From contig NC_092858.1 of assembly GCF_032062135.1 (NCBI RefSeq), positions 126,624,818-126,688,817 of the forward strand: 64,000 bases of DNA. Reading direction: 5' to 3'. Below are positions 57,201 through 64,000 of this stretch, in pieces; positions within the stretch are counted from its first letter, which is position 1, and every line of letters starts with the position of its first letter. The stretch comes from Pyxicephalus adspersus (lineage: Eukaryota; Chordata; Amphibia; Anura; Pyxicephalidae). The notes below the pieces were generated by a model, which was not told the DNA's origin, made no database searches, and saw only the letters and a list, made by a program, of their open reading frames with translations. The position numbers and the translations under genes are program-made.

Positions 57201-60200
57201 AACAACCACCTATTTGACGTAATTAATTTAGTGTCAGGTTTCTATACTGTACAGTCCAGACAGGCTAAATGTAATCAAAGCAAGGTGACTTGGACTGTGA
57301 CATCCCCTAAATCACAAGAAAGGCAGAGATTATGTGTTACACTTGCTAAGTTATTTGTTATGCCTGGCATTTCAAGTAGATGAGTAGTGTTCCCTAAAGT
57401 TGAACTCCAGGTTCAGCAAAAAAACTTCCCTTGCAGTGAGGCCATAGTGCAAATCCCAGAGTGCAAAGATATAATAGTTGCTTTTTGCTTTGTAGTTTAT
57501 GGAAGAAGCTGCAAGGTTTGGTTACACACAATTAGAGATAAGAAATGCATTCAGAGCCCTAATATACCTGTCATGTTTTCTCTTGTAGGCGACAGCTTTC
57601 CTATGTACAGTGGGCATCGTTGCTTATTCTCTTTTTAGCTATTATGGGCCTAACATCACAAAATAAAACCCACAAAGATGTATCTGTTCAGGAGGTTCAC
57701 CACATATTCCATTCAGCTCCATCTAATAGTTGCATCATCATGTCAAAGACTGATCCAGGAAGCCAAGAAACCAAGACATCGGTGTTACAGTCTGCACTGA
57801 AGAATATGCCCTTTGGATTTGGCCATTTTCTAATTTTAATTCAATGTGTTATATCCGCTTTAGCAAACATCTACAATGAGAAAATTTTAAAAGACGGAGA
57901 CCAGATTTCCGAGAGCATTTTCATTCAAAACAGCAAACTTTACGTATTTGGCGTGTTGTTCAATGGCCTCACGTTGTCTTTTCACAGTGAGCACTTTAGC
58001 AAAATAAAATCCTGTGGATTTTTCTATGGCCATAATGGATTTTCAATTGCTCTCATTTTTGCAACTGCATTTGTAGGATTGTCGGTGGCTTTTATATTGA
58101 AATTCCGAGACAATATGTTTCATGTCCTAACGGCACAAGTGACAACAGTTATAATTACAATTGTGTCGTTTTTTGTATTCAATTTTAAACCCTCTCTGGA
58201 GTTCTTCCTAGAAGCACCTGTGGTTCTTCTCTCTATATATATTTATAATGCCAGCAGAATATCAGAATCCAAAGGGCCAGCACAACGTGAAAAGCTAAAA
58301 ATAGTAAATGGAGACGTTTGGGAGAGATCTGGTGGGGTAAGTACTTTTTATTGAGTTCCATTCTTCTTTCTATATTGTTTTAATTTCAACATAATGTATA
58401 CTTGCATGTATGACCAGCTAAACTAAGAAAGTATTAAAGTATAAAAGTATATTCAGGAATTCAACACAAATACAAAAATAAATAAAAAACCTGCATTCTC
58501 AGAGTATATATAAAAAGGGTCCAAATTTTTCCACCAGAGAAAACAAATCCTTACTGAATTTTTAAAGCAATCCTATGCACCCTGCTTCAGCAATCTGTGG
58601 TGTTCTCCTTATTAATATACAGTTGCAATCTGCACATCTAGGAATGTCCCAGTTTTTAAAAGAGATATACAGAGTTTGAGTATATCTAGCCAATCCCTAT
58701 TTGTACAGCTATTTTTGTAAAGGATACCTGTATGTGGTGGTTAAAGCTGCGTACACACCTGCAATTTTTGTCGTTGGAAAGGATCTTTCACGATCCTTTC
58801 CAACGACAAGGGACTGAACGATGCATGAACGGTGCTGTACATACAGCACTGTTCATGCTCTATGGAGAGGGGAGGGGGAGAGCGACGGAGCGGCACCCTG
58901 CTGCGCGCTCTCCCCCTTCCCTTTCATTAGGATCGGTTGTCGTCCATCATCCGTGGATCCGGCAGGACGGTCGTTCGGACGATGGACGACACCGACTGTA
59001 CACACGGAAGATTTTCGCACGATATTTGGCCGATGCCGATTATCGGGCGATAAAAATCTGCTGTGTGTACGTAGCTTTAGGCTCTTTGCTTAGGCAAAGT
59101 ATGTCCCATTGACATATACATTGACGTTAAGGTGAGCAGACATTAAGTTTGCAAAATGTGCTTTTAGTTAGACTTCATCCCCTTTTTCCGAAGGGAGAAT
59201 TAATTCAGTTTTGTTTATCTTATATCAGAGGTCATCAGTGCCTTCTAAATCTATTTTTATTATTGACAACTTATTTACATAGTCAAGTTGAGCTTTTACT
59301 AATGTTTTCTTTTTATTGTTCTCTTTCTTTATACTCCCTCACCCCCTCCCCCCAACAACACCACACTGAATGTTATCAGGTTAGGAGATAAAATATGGTC
59401 CATTTCTGCTTAAGTTTTGATGGTAGATGTTTGGGATCTTCTGTGTTCTATAGTGTGTCCTATCTGACAAGTAACATTGATTTAAAGAACTGCTGTTTTG
59501 ATCCATGTTACCAGGCAGGGTAAAATAATTGACTGTGCTCTGGGACCTTGTCGGTTTTTATGTCTGATTCTACCCTGGGGTTATAGACCTTCACTTATTT
59601 GCCCTTTACCCCACATTCTCCAGGAAAATGAATTGTTTTGATAGAGTTTCAGTTCAGAATATTCATATTATTTTTCATTTTACATAAATCAGGTAATTTT
59701 TTTTGACTAGCCTGTTAAAGTATAGCTGGATTCTTTTGTTAATTCCTACTAACCTTATAAGTCATTTTTATTTATTCTGGTTTTTTTTTTATAGGATGGG
59801 CAAGAACTTGAAAAACTAACCAGAACAAGTGATGACTCTGAGACCGATGAAGAAATCTTCTAATTATTACACATTACTGATAACATAGTGTGAAAAAACA
59901 AATTTGTGGACACTTTATTAAAAAAAAAATTGCACAAAGTAGGCCATTTTTATTGGCAACATTATTTTACGACATTCCTTATATTGAGACATTTAGGATG
60001 GGCCTAAATGGACCACTTGCCTTCAATCAATTCTAAAAGTTTCAGGCAAAAACGTTTGATATACCCTCTTCCCCTCTAACCTTAATTTTTTGTACAGTGA
60101 AGGCCTACTTACTTTGCATTTTGGTGTATTTTTCTCTAAATGGAAAAAGCAAATTATACCAAGCGCCTAAATGGTGGTTAGTGTATAGCAGATCCCCAGG

Positions 60201-60794
60201 TAAATCAACTACATATTATAAATAAGATAATTGGACCCCATTTTAAGGGTGAGTAAGCCGAGCATCCAAAGATAACTACTAGTGCTATTTAAAATACAAA
60301 AGCAAACATTTCTAATCAAATAACCAATCATTGGAAAGCAACATTGGATATTATAATAAAATACCAACTAAGGTATGTTATTTGACATTTTAGCTGCATG
60401 AGTCTTACCAGAGGTGCCTCATCGATATGACGAGAATTCCATTCGAAACATTGGTTAGATTTCCCCACATCTAATTAGGTTTCTTACTACTTTTCCCAGT
60501 TACGGGGCAGACTCTATCATTTGGACTGACTGTTAATAAATCCTTTTGTTGTAAAGTTTTCTTAAATTTTCTTCCCCCTGAGTCAGCATATCTGTAGTTT
60601 TGCATATCAGTGAGATCAGTTTTGGGTGCAATTGACCTTTTAGAGGTTAAATTGGCTTGGTATAGAATAAAACTGATAATCTAACATGGTTACAAGGAAT
60701 GTTCCAATATGAGTGCCTTTGTTTCGTTTTACATAGTATACCTACTGTGCAGGACGTTTTCCATTGAATTTGTATTTTGGAGTTATAGAATAAA
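46837..60794 (+). CDS. SLC35A5: SLC35A5 gene (nucleotide-sugar-transporter family), complete coding region 53,536-59,863
   Basis: Coding exons are 53,536-53,665; 54,584-54,682; 56,370-56,503; 56,776-56,843; 57,589-58,336; 59,795-59,863. They total 1,248 nt, 415 codons plus stop (human is 424), and all junctions are in phase. Two non-coding exons precede them (to 46,956 and 52,130-52,217). The protein is a multi-pass (about ten segments) SLC35A-type membrane protein. Conserved blocks include [62 protein letters not shown] and [17 protein letters not shown], with an acidic tail ending EEIF. Relatives exchange UDP-sugars for UMP in the Golgi; the substrate of this member cannot be read from sequence. 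Oddities are a GC-AG fourth intron and a uORF in exon 2. Confidence 0.95.
47800..47933 (+). repeat. L2/CR1-like LINE 3' tail
   Basis: TAGATTGTAAGCTCTTCAGG, GCAGGGTCTTCTCCTCCTGT, TGTACAGCGCTATATAAATC, then AAT-rich repeat. It lacks the GCGTAATATGTTGG piece present in other copies. Confidence 0.75.
49362..49746. repeat. Palindromic ~200-bp repeat, copy 5, split by a nested element
   Basis: The left half (GCCTGATTTATGAGGACTGG, AGAGGATACACTT) is interrupted at 49,396. The repeat resumes at 49,564 with CACTTTCATCAGTGAAGCTG and continues to the inverted half, ending GCTATAATGAATCAGGCTC. Confidence 0.85.
49397..49563. mobile_element. hAT-like MITE, H family, copy 4, nested
   Basis: Starts CAGTGTTCTCCCCAGCCCC and ends CTGGGTTGAGCATTG. 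The direct repeat CACTT flanks both sides (49,392-49,396 and 49,564-49,568). The core GTTGGGTCACAATACAGGGG is shared in reverse with the other copies. Confidence 0.8.
50573..51553. mobile_element. TIR element GTCTACATGGACG, interrupted by a TTAA element
   Basis: The left end GGGTCTACATGGACGTTTT and the right end, reverse-complemented, TTAGTCTACACGGACTA are inverted repeats. The interior 50,843-51,513 is a separate TTAA-flanked element, so the host element's own sequence is 50,573-50,842 plus about 51,514-51,553. Confidence 0.55.
50843..51513. mobile_element. TTAA-flanked piggyBac-like element, copy B, inverted and partial
   Basis: Starts TTAACCACCCGGCCG and continues ACCTTGGTTCAGGGTAA, then GATTGTCATACATTGTATGA, the reverse order of copy A (41,198-42,360). 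The distal terminus of copy A is missing. Confidence 0.7.
51554..51987. mobile_element. TIR element, TTAAGCTACGTACACAC family, copy 1
   Basis: Left end TAAAGCTGCGTACACACTTC. Right end reverse-complemented TTAAGCTACGTACACACTTC. The internal ends repeat CCAATWWTTATCGTTGG in inverse. It holds the TA/GA microsatellite at about 51,811-51,879. Another copy is at 58,741. Confidence 0.8.
51811..51879. repeat. Compound microsatellite (GT)n(TA)n(GA)n
   Basis: A short GT run, then about 20 TA units, then about 8 GA units, all within the TIR element at 51,554-51,987. Confidence 0.9.
52130..52217 (+). other. SLC35A5: SLC35A5 exon 2 (5' UTR with an upstream ORF)
   Basis: Acceptor AAAAAACAG and donor GAAG|GTATGA. 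It contains ATG at 52,179 ([13 protein letters not shown]) in phase 0, which is not in frame with the conserved SLC35A5 reading frame of exon 3. The exon was found by its splice sites and position; transcript evidence would be needed to fix it. Confidence 0.5.
52262..52402. repeat. Palindromic ~200-bp repeat, copy 6 (left half missing)
   Basis: Begins ATGGATCTGGTCCACGATTA and ends CCTTGGAGAGCTTTATTAAA then TCAGGC. Only the centre and right half remain. Confidence 0.8.
52700..53285 (+). mobile_element. L2/CR1-like LINE 3' end (truncated)
   Basis: Encodes in broken frames MNAAAKL, HWLPF/ISPRIKFKLL-like and LAPLTFL-like words, then [10 protein letters not shown]. The downstream tail has TTGTAAGCTTCTCTGGGCGG and CACTGTATGTATTTGTCTGT and ends ATATAAATACTGTTTAATAA. 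It links the tail family of this window to the C-terminal region of an L2/CR1-clade reverse-transcriptase protein. The catalytic domain is absent. Confidence 0.65.
53536..53665 (+). CDS. SLC35A5: SLC35A5 coding exon 1 (exon 3)
   Basis: Starts ATG at 53,536 (AACAATGA) and reads [20 protein letters not shown], then [20 protein letters not shown], then ANE. The distance from M to TFLL is 22 residues, the same as in human, so this start is chosen although the frame is open further upstream. Donor GAGG|GTAAGT. Confidence 0.93.
53666..54583 (+). other. SLC35A5: SLC35A5 intron 3
   Basis: Includes a T homopolymer of about 40 at 54,247-54,287. No other recognised feature. Confidence 0.7.
54584..54682 (+). 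CDS. SLC35A5: SLC35A5 coding exon 2 (exon 4), ends at a GC donor
   Basis: The exon is 99 nt. It reads (D)[17 protein letters not shown], then [15 protein letters not shown]. Ending at AAAG|GCAAGG keeps the phase with the next exon and gives the same spacing to KEF as in human. The alternative GT (GGCAAG|GTGTCT) would break the frame. Confidence 0.93.
55350..55520. repeat. Palindromic ~200-bp repeat, copy 7 (right end missing)
   Basis: Begins GGGCCTGATTTATTGAGG, has AGTGAAGCTGGGTGATCCAG and AAATAGCAAATGA, and stops after TTCATTCCAGGTTT. Confidence 0.8.
55558..55640 (+). mobile_element. hAT-like element end (CAGTGTTTCTCAACC)
   Basis: CAGTGTTTCTCAACCAGGGT followed by TCCATGGAGC...AGGGGTTCCTC is the terminus layout of the element at 20,667-20,903. 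The right boundary could not be placed. Confidence 0.5.
56370..56503 (+). CDS. SLC35A5: SLC35A5 coding exon 3 (exon 5)
   Basis: The exon is 134 nt. It reads (E)[18 protein letters not shown], then [20 protein letters not shown], then LTYLQP. The [16 protein letters not shown] block is diagnostic of the SLC35A family. Donor CCA|GTAAGT. Confidence 0.95.
56776..56843 (+). CDS. SLC35A5: SLC35A5 coding exon 4 (exon 6)
   Basis: The exon is 68 nt. It reads [20 protein letters not shown], then IL(K). Matches AMAVIFSNFSIITTALLFRI of human. Acceptor TCTCTTAG, donor CTTAA|GTAAGT. Confidence 0.96.
56844..57588 (+). other. SLC35A5: SLC35A5 intron 6
   Basis: A 745-bp intron. The ORF at 57,120-57,383 has no recognised similarity. 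Confidence 0.75.
57589..58336 (+). CDS. SLC35A5: SLC35A5 coding exon 5 (exon 7, main transporter body)
   Basis: The exon is 748 nt. It begins (K)[18 protein letters not shown], then MGLT, then a polar luminal loop with SAPSNSC, then [88 protein letters not shown] and [17 protein letters not shown]. It ends WERSGG. The loop between about residues 165 and 205 is the least conserved part. Donor GGG|GTAAGT. Confidence 0.97.
58337..59794 (+). other. SLC35A5: SLC35A5 intron 7
   Basis: Contains the TIR element at 58,741-59,079; two overlapping ORFs there (126 and 90 aa) are products of that element's GC-rich core. Confidence 0.75.
58741..59079. mobile_element. TIR element, TTAAGCTACGTACACAC family, copy 2
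   Basis: Left end TTAAAGCTGCGTACACACCT. Right end reverse-complemented TAAAGCTACGTACACACAGC. A perfect hairpin TTGTCGTTGGAAAGGATC / GATCCTTTCCAACGAC lies at 58,770-58,809. The core is GC-rich (GCGCGCTCTCCC, GGTCGTTCGGACGATGG). No transposase ORF. Confidence 0.8.
59795..59863 (+). CDS. SLC35A5: SLC35A5 coding exon 6 (exon 8, acidic C-tail and stop)
   Basis: The exon is 69 nt. It reads [20 protein letters not shown], then IF and TAA. Human ends ESDEDTF; both are acidic cytosolic tails. Acceptor TTTTATAG. Confidence 0.94.
   Translation, partial: DGQELEKLTRTSDDSETDEEIF
60789..60794 (+). terminator. SLC35A5: Candidate poly(A) signals of SLC35A5 (AATAAA)
   Basis: AATAAA at 60,789 is followed by an A-run. 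Other in-strand AATAAA sites are at 60,535 and 60,666. The stop is at 59,863, so a 3' UTR of about 0.7-0.95 kb is likely. Confidence 0.5.
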
Positions 60795-60943
60795 AAAAAT
60801 ATACTGCCACAGAAAAACTGTTATATCTGAAAAGATTGTGCTTTTATTTTTCTGTTTCGGTATTGGTAAACCATAAAAGCTGGAAACTAAACAAGCAAAG
60901 AAAGTGACCCTTTTTACTGACATGCTATTTATGTATTTTGTGT

Positions 60944-60946
<3 letters not shown>

Positions 60947-61001
<55 letters not shown>

Positions 61002-61002
61002 T
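60947..61002. repeat. (TA)n microsatellite
   Basis: About 22 TA units followed by CACACACATAC, just past the SLC35A5 3' end. Confidence 0.9.
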
Positions 61003-62636
61003 ACAATTCTGAAAACAGTTTGACATTTAAACTTGGTGGCTTTTCAAGTTGAAAGCAAAAGTACCAGGTTGTAAAAGATTTCAGAAAATAGGGTTATAGT
61101 TATAAAGTATTTTTCATTGTACATGTATTTTATATGACCAGTGATTTAAACAATTTCAATTTTTTATTCAAGTGACAGATGTAAAAAAAAAACTACAGTT
61201 CAGGCTGTTTACTCTGCAAGAGATTATTCACATGAAGTAAGAGTACAAGAGAAAACCATTTATACTTATATTCTTGCACATGATTGGTTATTATTTAATT
61301 TGTATATGGTGTGTATGGAGGTCAGAATGTCATCTTGGATTCCCCCAAGAAGTCTCACTAATAAGAGGCCACAACAGTACAACTAAACTTTTTTTTTTTT
61401 TTTTGTTACTTTGATTGGATGACAAATCCCATAAGTCTATGAGGTCTCCTTTTTTTTTTGTTTTTATCCCAGACAGGTGAACCAAGGTATTGGCAGTTTA
61501 GTTAGCCTGTTTGTTTGTCTACCCTCTAGTGTAAATGAGCATTTTTAAAGCCCGTCGCTGGTCAAATATTATCTCTAACCTATCCTTCATTTTGACACCA
61601 CATCTACCTTTGATTGTCACATCTACTGACTTTCAAATTTGCAGTTTCATTGCAAGAAAGTAGAGTTAAGTATTCATGGGTGTTATTTACTTCAACCTTT
61701 AAACAGCAGAATATTATATAAATATATGTATGAACAAACACATAGATCAGCACCATTTTAGATATGCAAAAATGTTGTTGCCTCTATAGAAACATCTATT
61801 TACAAGCTCAGAGCCTGTTCAGTGTGCTATAGAGAATGTATCTGTTCCTGCATGCTTTTCTGACTCTGAATAGGTTGTGTGTAGTTAATTGTATACTATA
61901 GAGAAAAAGTGAAGACATGAGACTTAACAATTAATATTTTGTAACAACAACCTAATGTGGTGGCAGGATAGGCCAGATAACAAAAAAGCTGGATAGTCCG
62001 AAGTTCCATTAATAAAACACTATACTTAACTCCACACATGCTCCAGCCCTACCCACGCTGCACCTGCAGACATCCGACACAGTTCTGGAGAGCAGGTAGC
62101 AGCAACGTTGCATAGTGTGCCATGCAGGAGCATTGCAGCACACGTCCACCTGCACCGCCTCGGCATTTAATAATGGAGTTTTTTTTTTTTCGGCCTCTGC
62201 ACCAGGCCGGATAGTACGGAGGCTGGGTAGTTGCAAGCCAGATAGGCGAGATCCTACTGTATATTAATAATGACAATAATTTTAGTGTATTTAAATTGGG
62301 TCATATTTATAAAGCTGGCTTTTCTAATTTTTCATTGGTTGGTAACCATTCCCTATGTATTGAAAAACATTCAACATGATATTCAAATAAAGAAACTTTG
62401 TTTACCTGCTTGAGTTAGGAAACAAAAAGCATTGTGGTTATTATTATGTTTCCAAAATGGAACAAATATGTACACCTGGTCAGTATTTTTGATAGGTATT
62501 CTGAAATATCACTTCTGGGTCAATAACATAAAGCTTTACATTTTATTAGCATGTTAATTATAGATTTGGCATTTTTAGAAGGAATCTGTACTTCTCCTGC
62601 CATGATTGCCTGTAGTTATCGTGATTACAGTTATTG

Positions 62637-62812
62637 GGCCTAATTTATTAAGGCTCTCTAATGCTGGAGAAAATACACTTTTATCAGTGAAACTGAAGTG
62701 GATCTGTTCCAGGATTGACAAACAAATAGCAAATGACTTTTTTGGATCACCCAGCTTCACTGATGAAAGTGTGTACTCTCTAGCCCTGGAGAGCTTTAAT
62801 AAATCAGGCCAA
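62637..62812. repeat. Palindromic ~200-bp repeat, copy 8
   Basis: Begins GGGCCTAATTTATTAAGGCT. The right half has TGGATCACCCAGCTTCACTG and CTGGAGAGCTTTAATAAATC. The centre is shortened. Confidence 0.85.
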
Positions 62813-63585
62813 TTGTCTTGATGATTTTTACTTCTGTCTTAGGACAAAAAAATAGATTTGTGGATATGTATCAACGTATAATCTACAACAGTACAATCAG
62901 CTATATAGATTTGGCCCATTTTGTGATTTGTCTGTTTACCTTATTTTCTTGCTTATTTTATCTTGCTTAATTCAGTATTCATCTAGACTGTTACCTATAC
63001 AACACAGTATTTATTACTATAATAGATCTATTTTGATGGTACGTTGGAAGCTTCAAGAATTTATTATGCATTGTTTAAATTATTTTTTCTTATAAACCTA
63101 CAAAGGGATAAAAAATGAATTCTGTTCAGGTTTCACTTTGCCATGTTTTTAACATAATAAACAAATGCATATTTATACTCAAAACTGTTCAATTTCTGAA
63201 AATCTGATTTATACAACTTGATGTATATTAATGCTGCATGTGCTGAATTTAGGAGGTTTTTGGAGGAGATTGTTTCCTAAGGTATTCAAGGAAAAAATTA
63301 TATTTAAATGATTAGAAAAACATGTTGTTTCATTCCTTAGGGATATTTTTAAATACTGCCTGTGAAAAACCTGAGCAATATACCTTGGTACAAAATCAAA
63401 AACATATAAGTTCACCATTGGTTAGTGTAGGTTTAAACTTGCATAAGAAAGAAGGAGTAGGGGTTGTCCTTCTTATCAAGTCAGGCAGATGTGTGTTGGG
63501 AGTAGTAGTAATAGTTCTGCTATTCAGGTCTGTTTACAAAATAGTGGTAAGTCATCCTGCAGACAAAGCAATTGCTACTTATTGG

Positions 63586-64000
63586 TTAACCACCTGGGCG
63601 TTACACTGAGGTCTAGATTTCTGTACCAAAAGCGTTACAGGTTTTCATGAATTTTTTTTTTTTTTTAATTGTAGACCTGTAACTTACAGAAATATGTCCG
63701 AATAGGGGTCTAGTAGATATAATGAATATAAAAAATGTTTGAAACACACAATCATGTAAAACAAAAAAAAAACTACTTTTAATAAAATTAAAGGAAAAAC
63801 ACAAAATTCAGCTTAAACAAGAATGCATAAATAAATGAAAAATACTGAAAATGCGATAATTCGGTATACTGTATAGTAATATATTTTTCTAAAACACCTC
63901 CCTAGTGTCCGTCACATACCTATAGACAAAACCACATAAATATATTTTCTATTATTTTGTATTGGATTGGATACAGGACTTTGTATTCAATCCAATACTG
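63586..64000 (+). mobile_element. TTAA-flanked piggyBac-like element, copy C (runs off the window)
   Basis: TTAACCACCTGGGCG then TCTAGATTTCTGTACCAAAA and ACCTGTAACTTACAGAAATA follow copy A closely in the same orientation. The right end is outside the window. Confidence 0.75.

Larger units (their letters stand above)
60795..64000. other. Intergenic DNA downstream of SLC35A5
   Basis: No supported gene. It holds a (TA)n microsatellite (60,947-61,002), a T-rich run near 61,389, the right end of a TA-flanked element near 62,260 (AGATAGGCGAGATCCTACTG|TA), a palindromic copy at 62,637-62,812, and the start of a TTAA element at 63,586. Confidence 0.6.

Noticed and set aside
58732..59112. 126-aa and 90-aa ORFs near 58.8 kb
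   Set aside because: They translate the GC-rich core of a TIR element and its hairpin ends; no transposase motif.

Overview
The window is nuclear DNA from a vertebrate, most likely a frog. It is AT-rich, crowded with short non-autonomous DNA transposons and LINE tails, and carries three spliced genes that can be read exon by exon. The frog placement rests on protein similarity and on repeat families I associate with frog genomes (termini such as TTAAGCTACGTACACAC and TTAAAGCGTACCTAAA). It is an inference from memory, not a database match.

Layout, left to right. (1) 148-13,073, minus strand: the first four coding exons of a coagulation factor V-like gene (F5). The gene continues past position 1. 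(2) 13,074-19,168: F5 promoter region and intergenic DNA with repeats. An HNF1-like site lies about 295 bp upstream of the F5 ATG. (3) 19,288-46,430, minus strand: the complete autophagy gene ATG3. It has 12 coding exons totalling 945 nt, which gives 314 aa plus a stop, with the catalytic cysteine at residue 264. (4) about 46,430-46,960: a CpG-rich divergent promoter between ATG3 and SLC35A5, with a perfect CRE and an ETS-type site. (5) 46,8xx-60,794, plus strand: SLC35A5, a nucleotide-sugar-transporter-family protein. It has a non-coding exon 1, an exon 2 carrying only an upstream ORF, and six coding exons (415 aa). Its fourth intron is of GC-AG type. (6) 60,795-64,000: intergenic DNA with repeats, ending inside a TTAA-flanked transposon.

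ATG3 and SLC35A5 are a head-to-head pair, as they are in mammals. F5 is not their neighbour in mammals, so its place here, just downstream of ATG3, is a synteny point worth checking. The three genes do not form a pathway: ATG3 is the E2-like enzyme of LC3/ATG8 lipidation, SLC35A5 is a Golgi-type membrane transporter, and F5 is a secreted clotting cofactor.

The rest is repeats. They include a recurrent ~200-bp palindromic element (at least eight copies), several hAT-like elements (one nested inside a palindromic element), TTAA-flanked piggyBac-like elements, TA-flanked Tc1/mariner-like elements, L2/CR1-like LINE 3' ends in both orientations, and minisatellites and microsatellites. There is also one degraded intronless gene of a multicopy zinc-motif family, inside ATG3 intron 3. 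I found no CRISPR array, rRNA, tRNA or bacterial-type operon. Nothing here convinces me of a wholly new biological system. The strongest non-routine signals are the GC-AG intron, the uORF that ends 4 nt before the SLC35A5 start, the F5-ATG3 linkage and the intronic broken gene.
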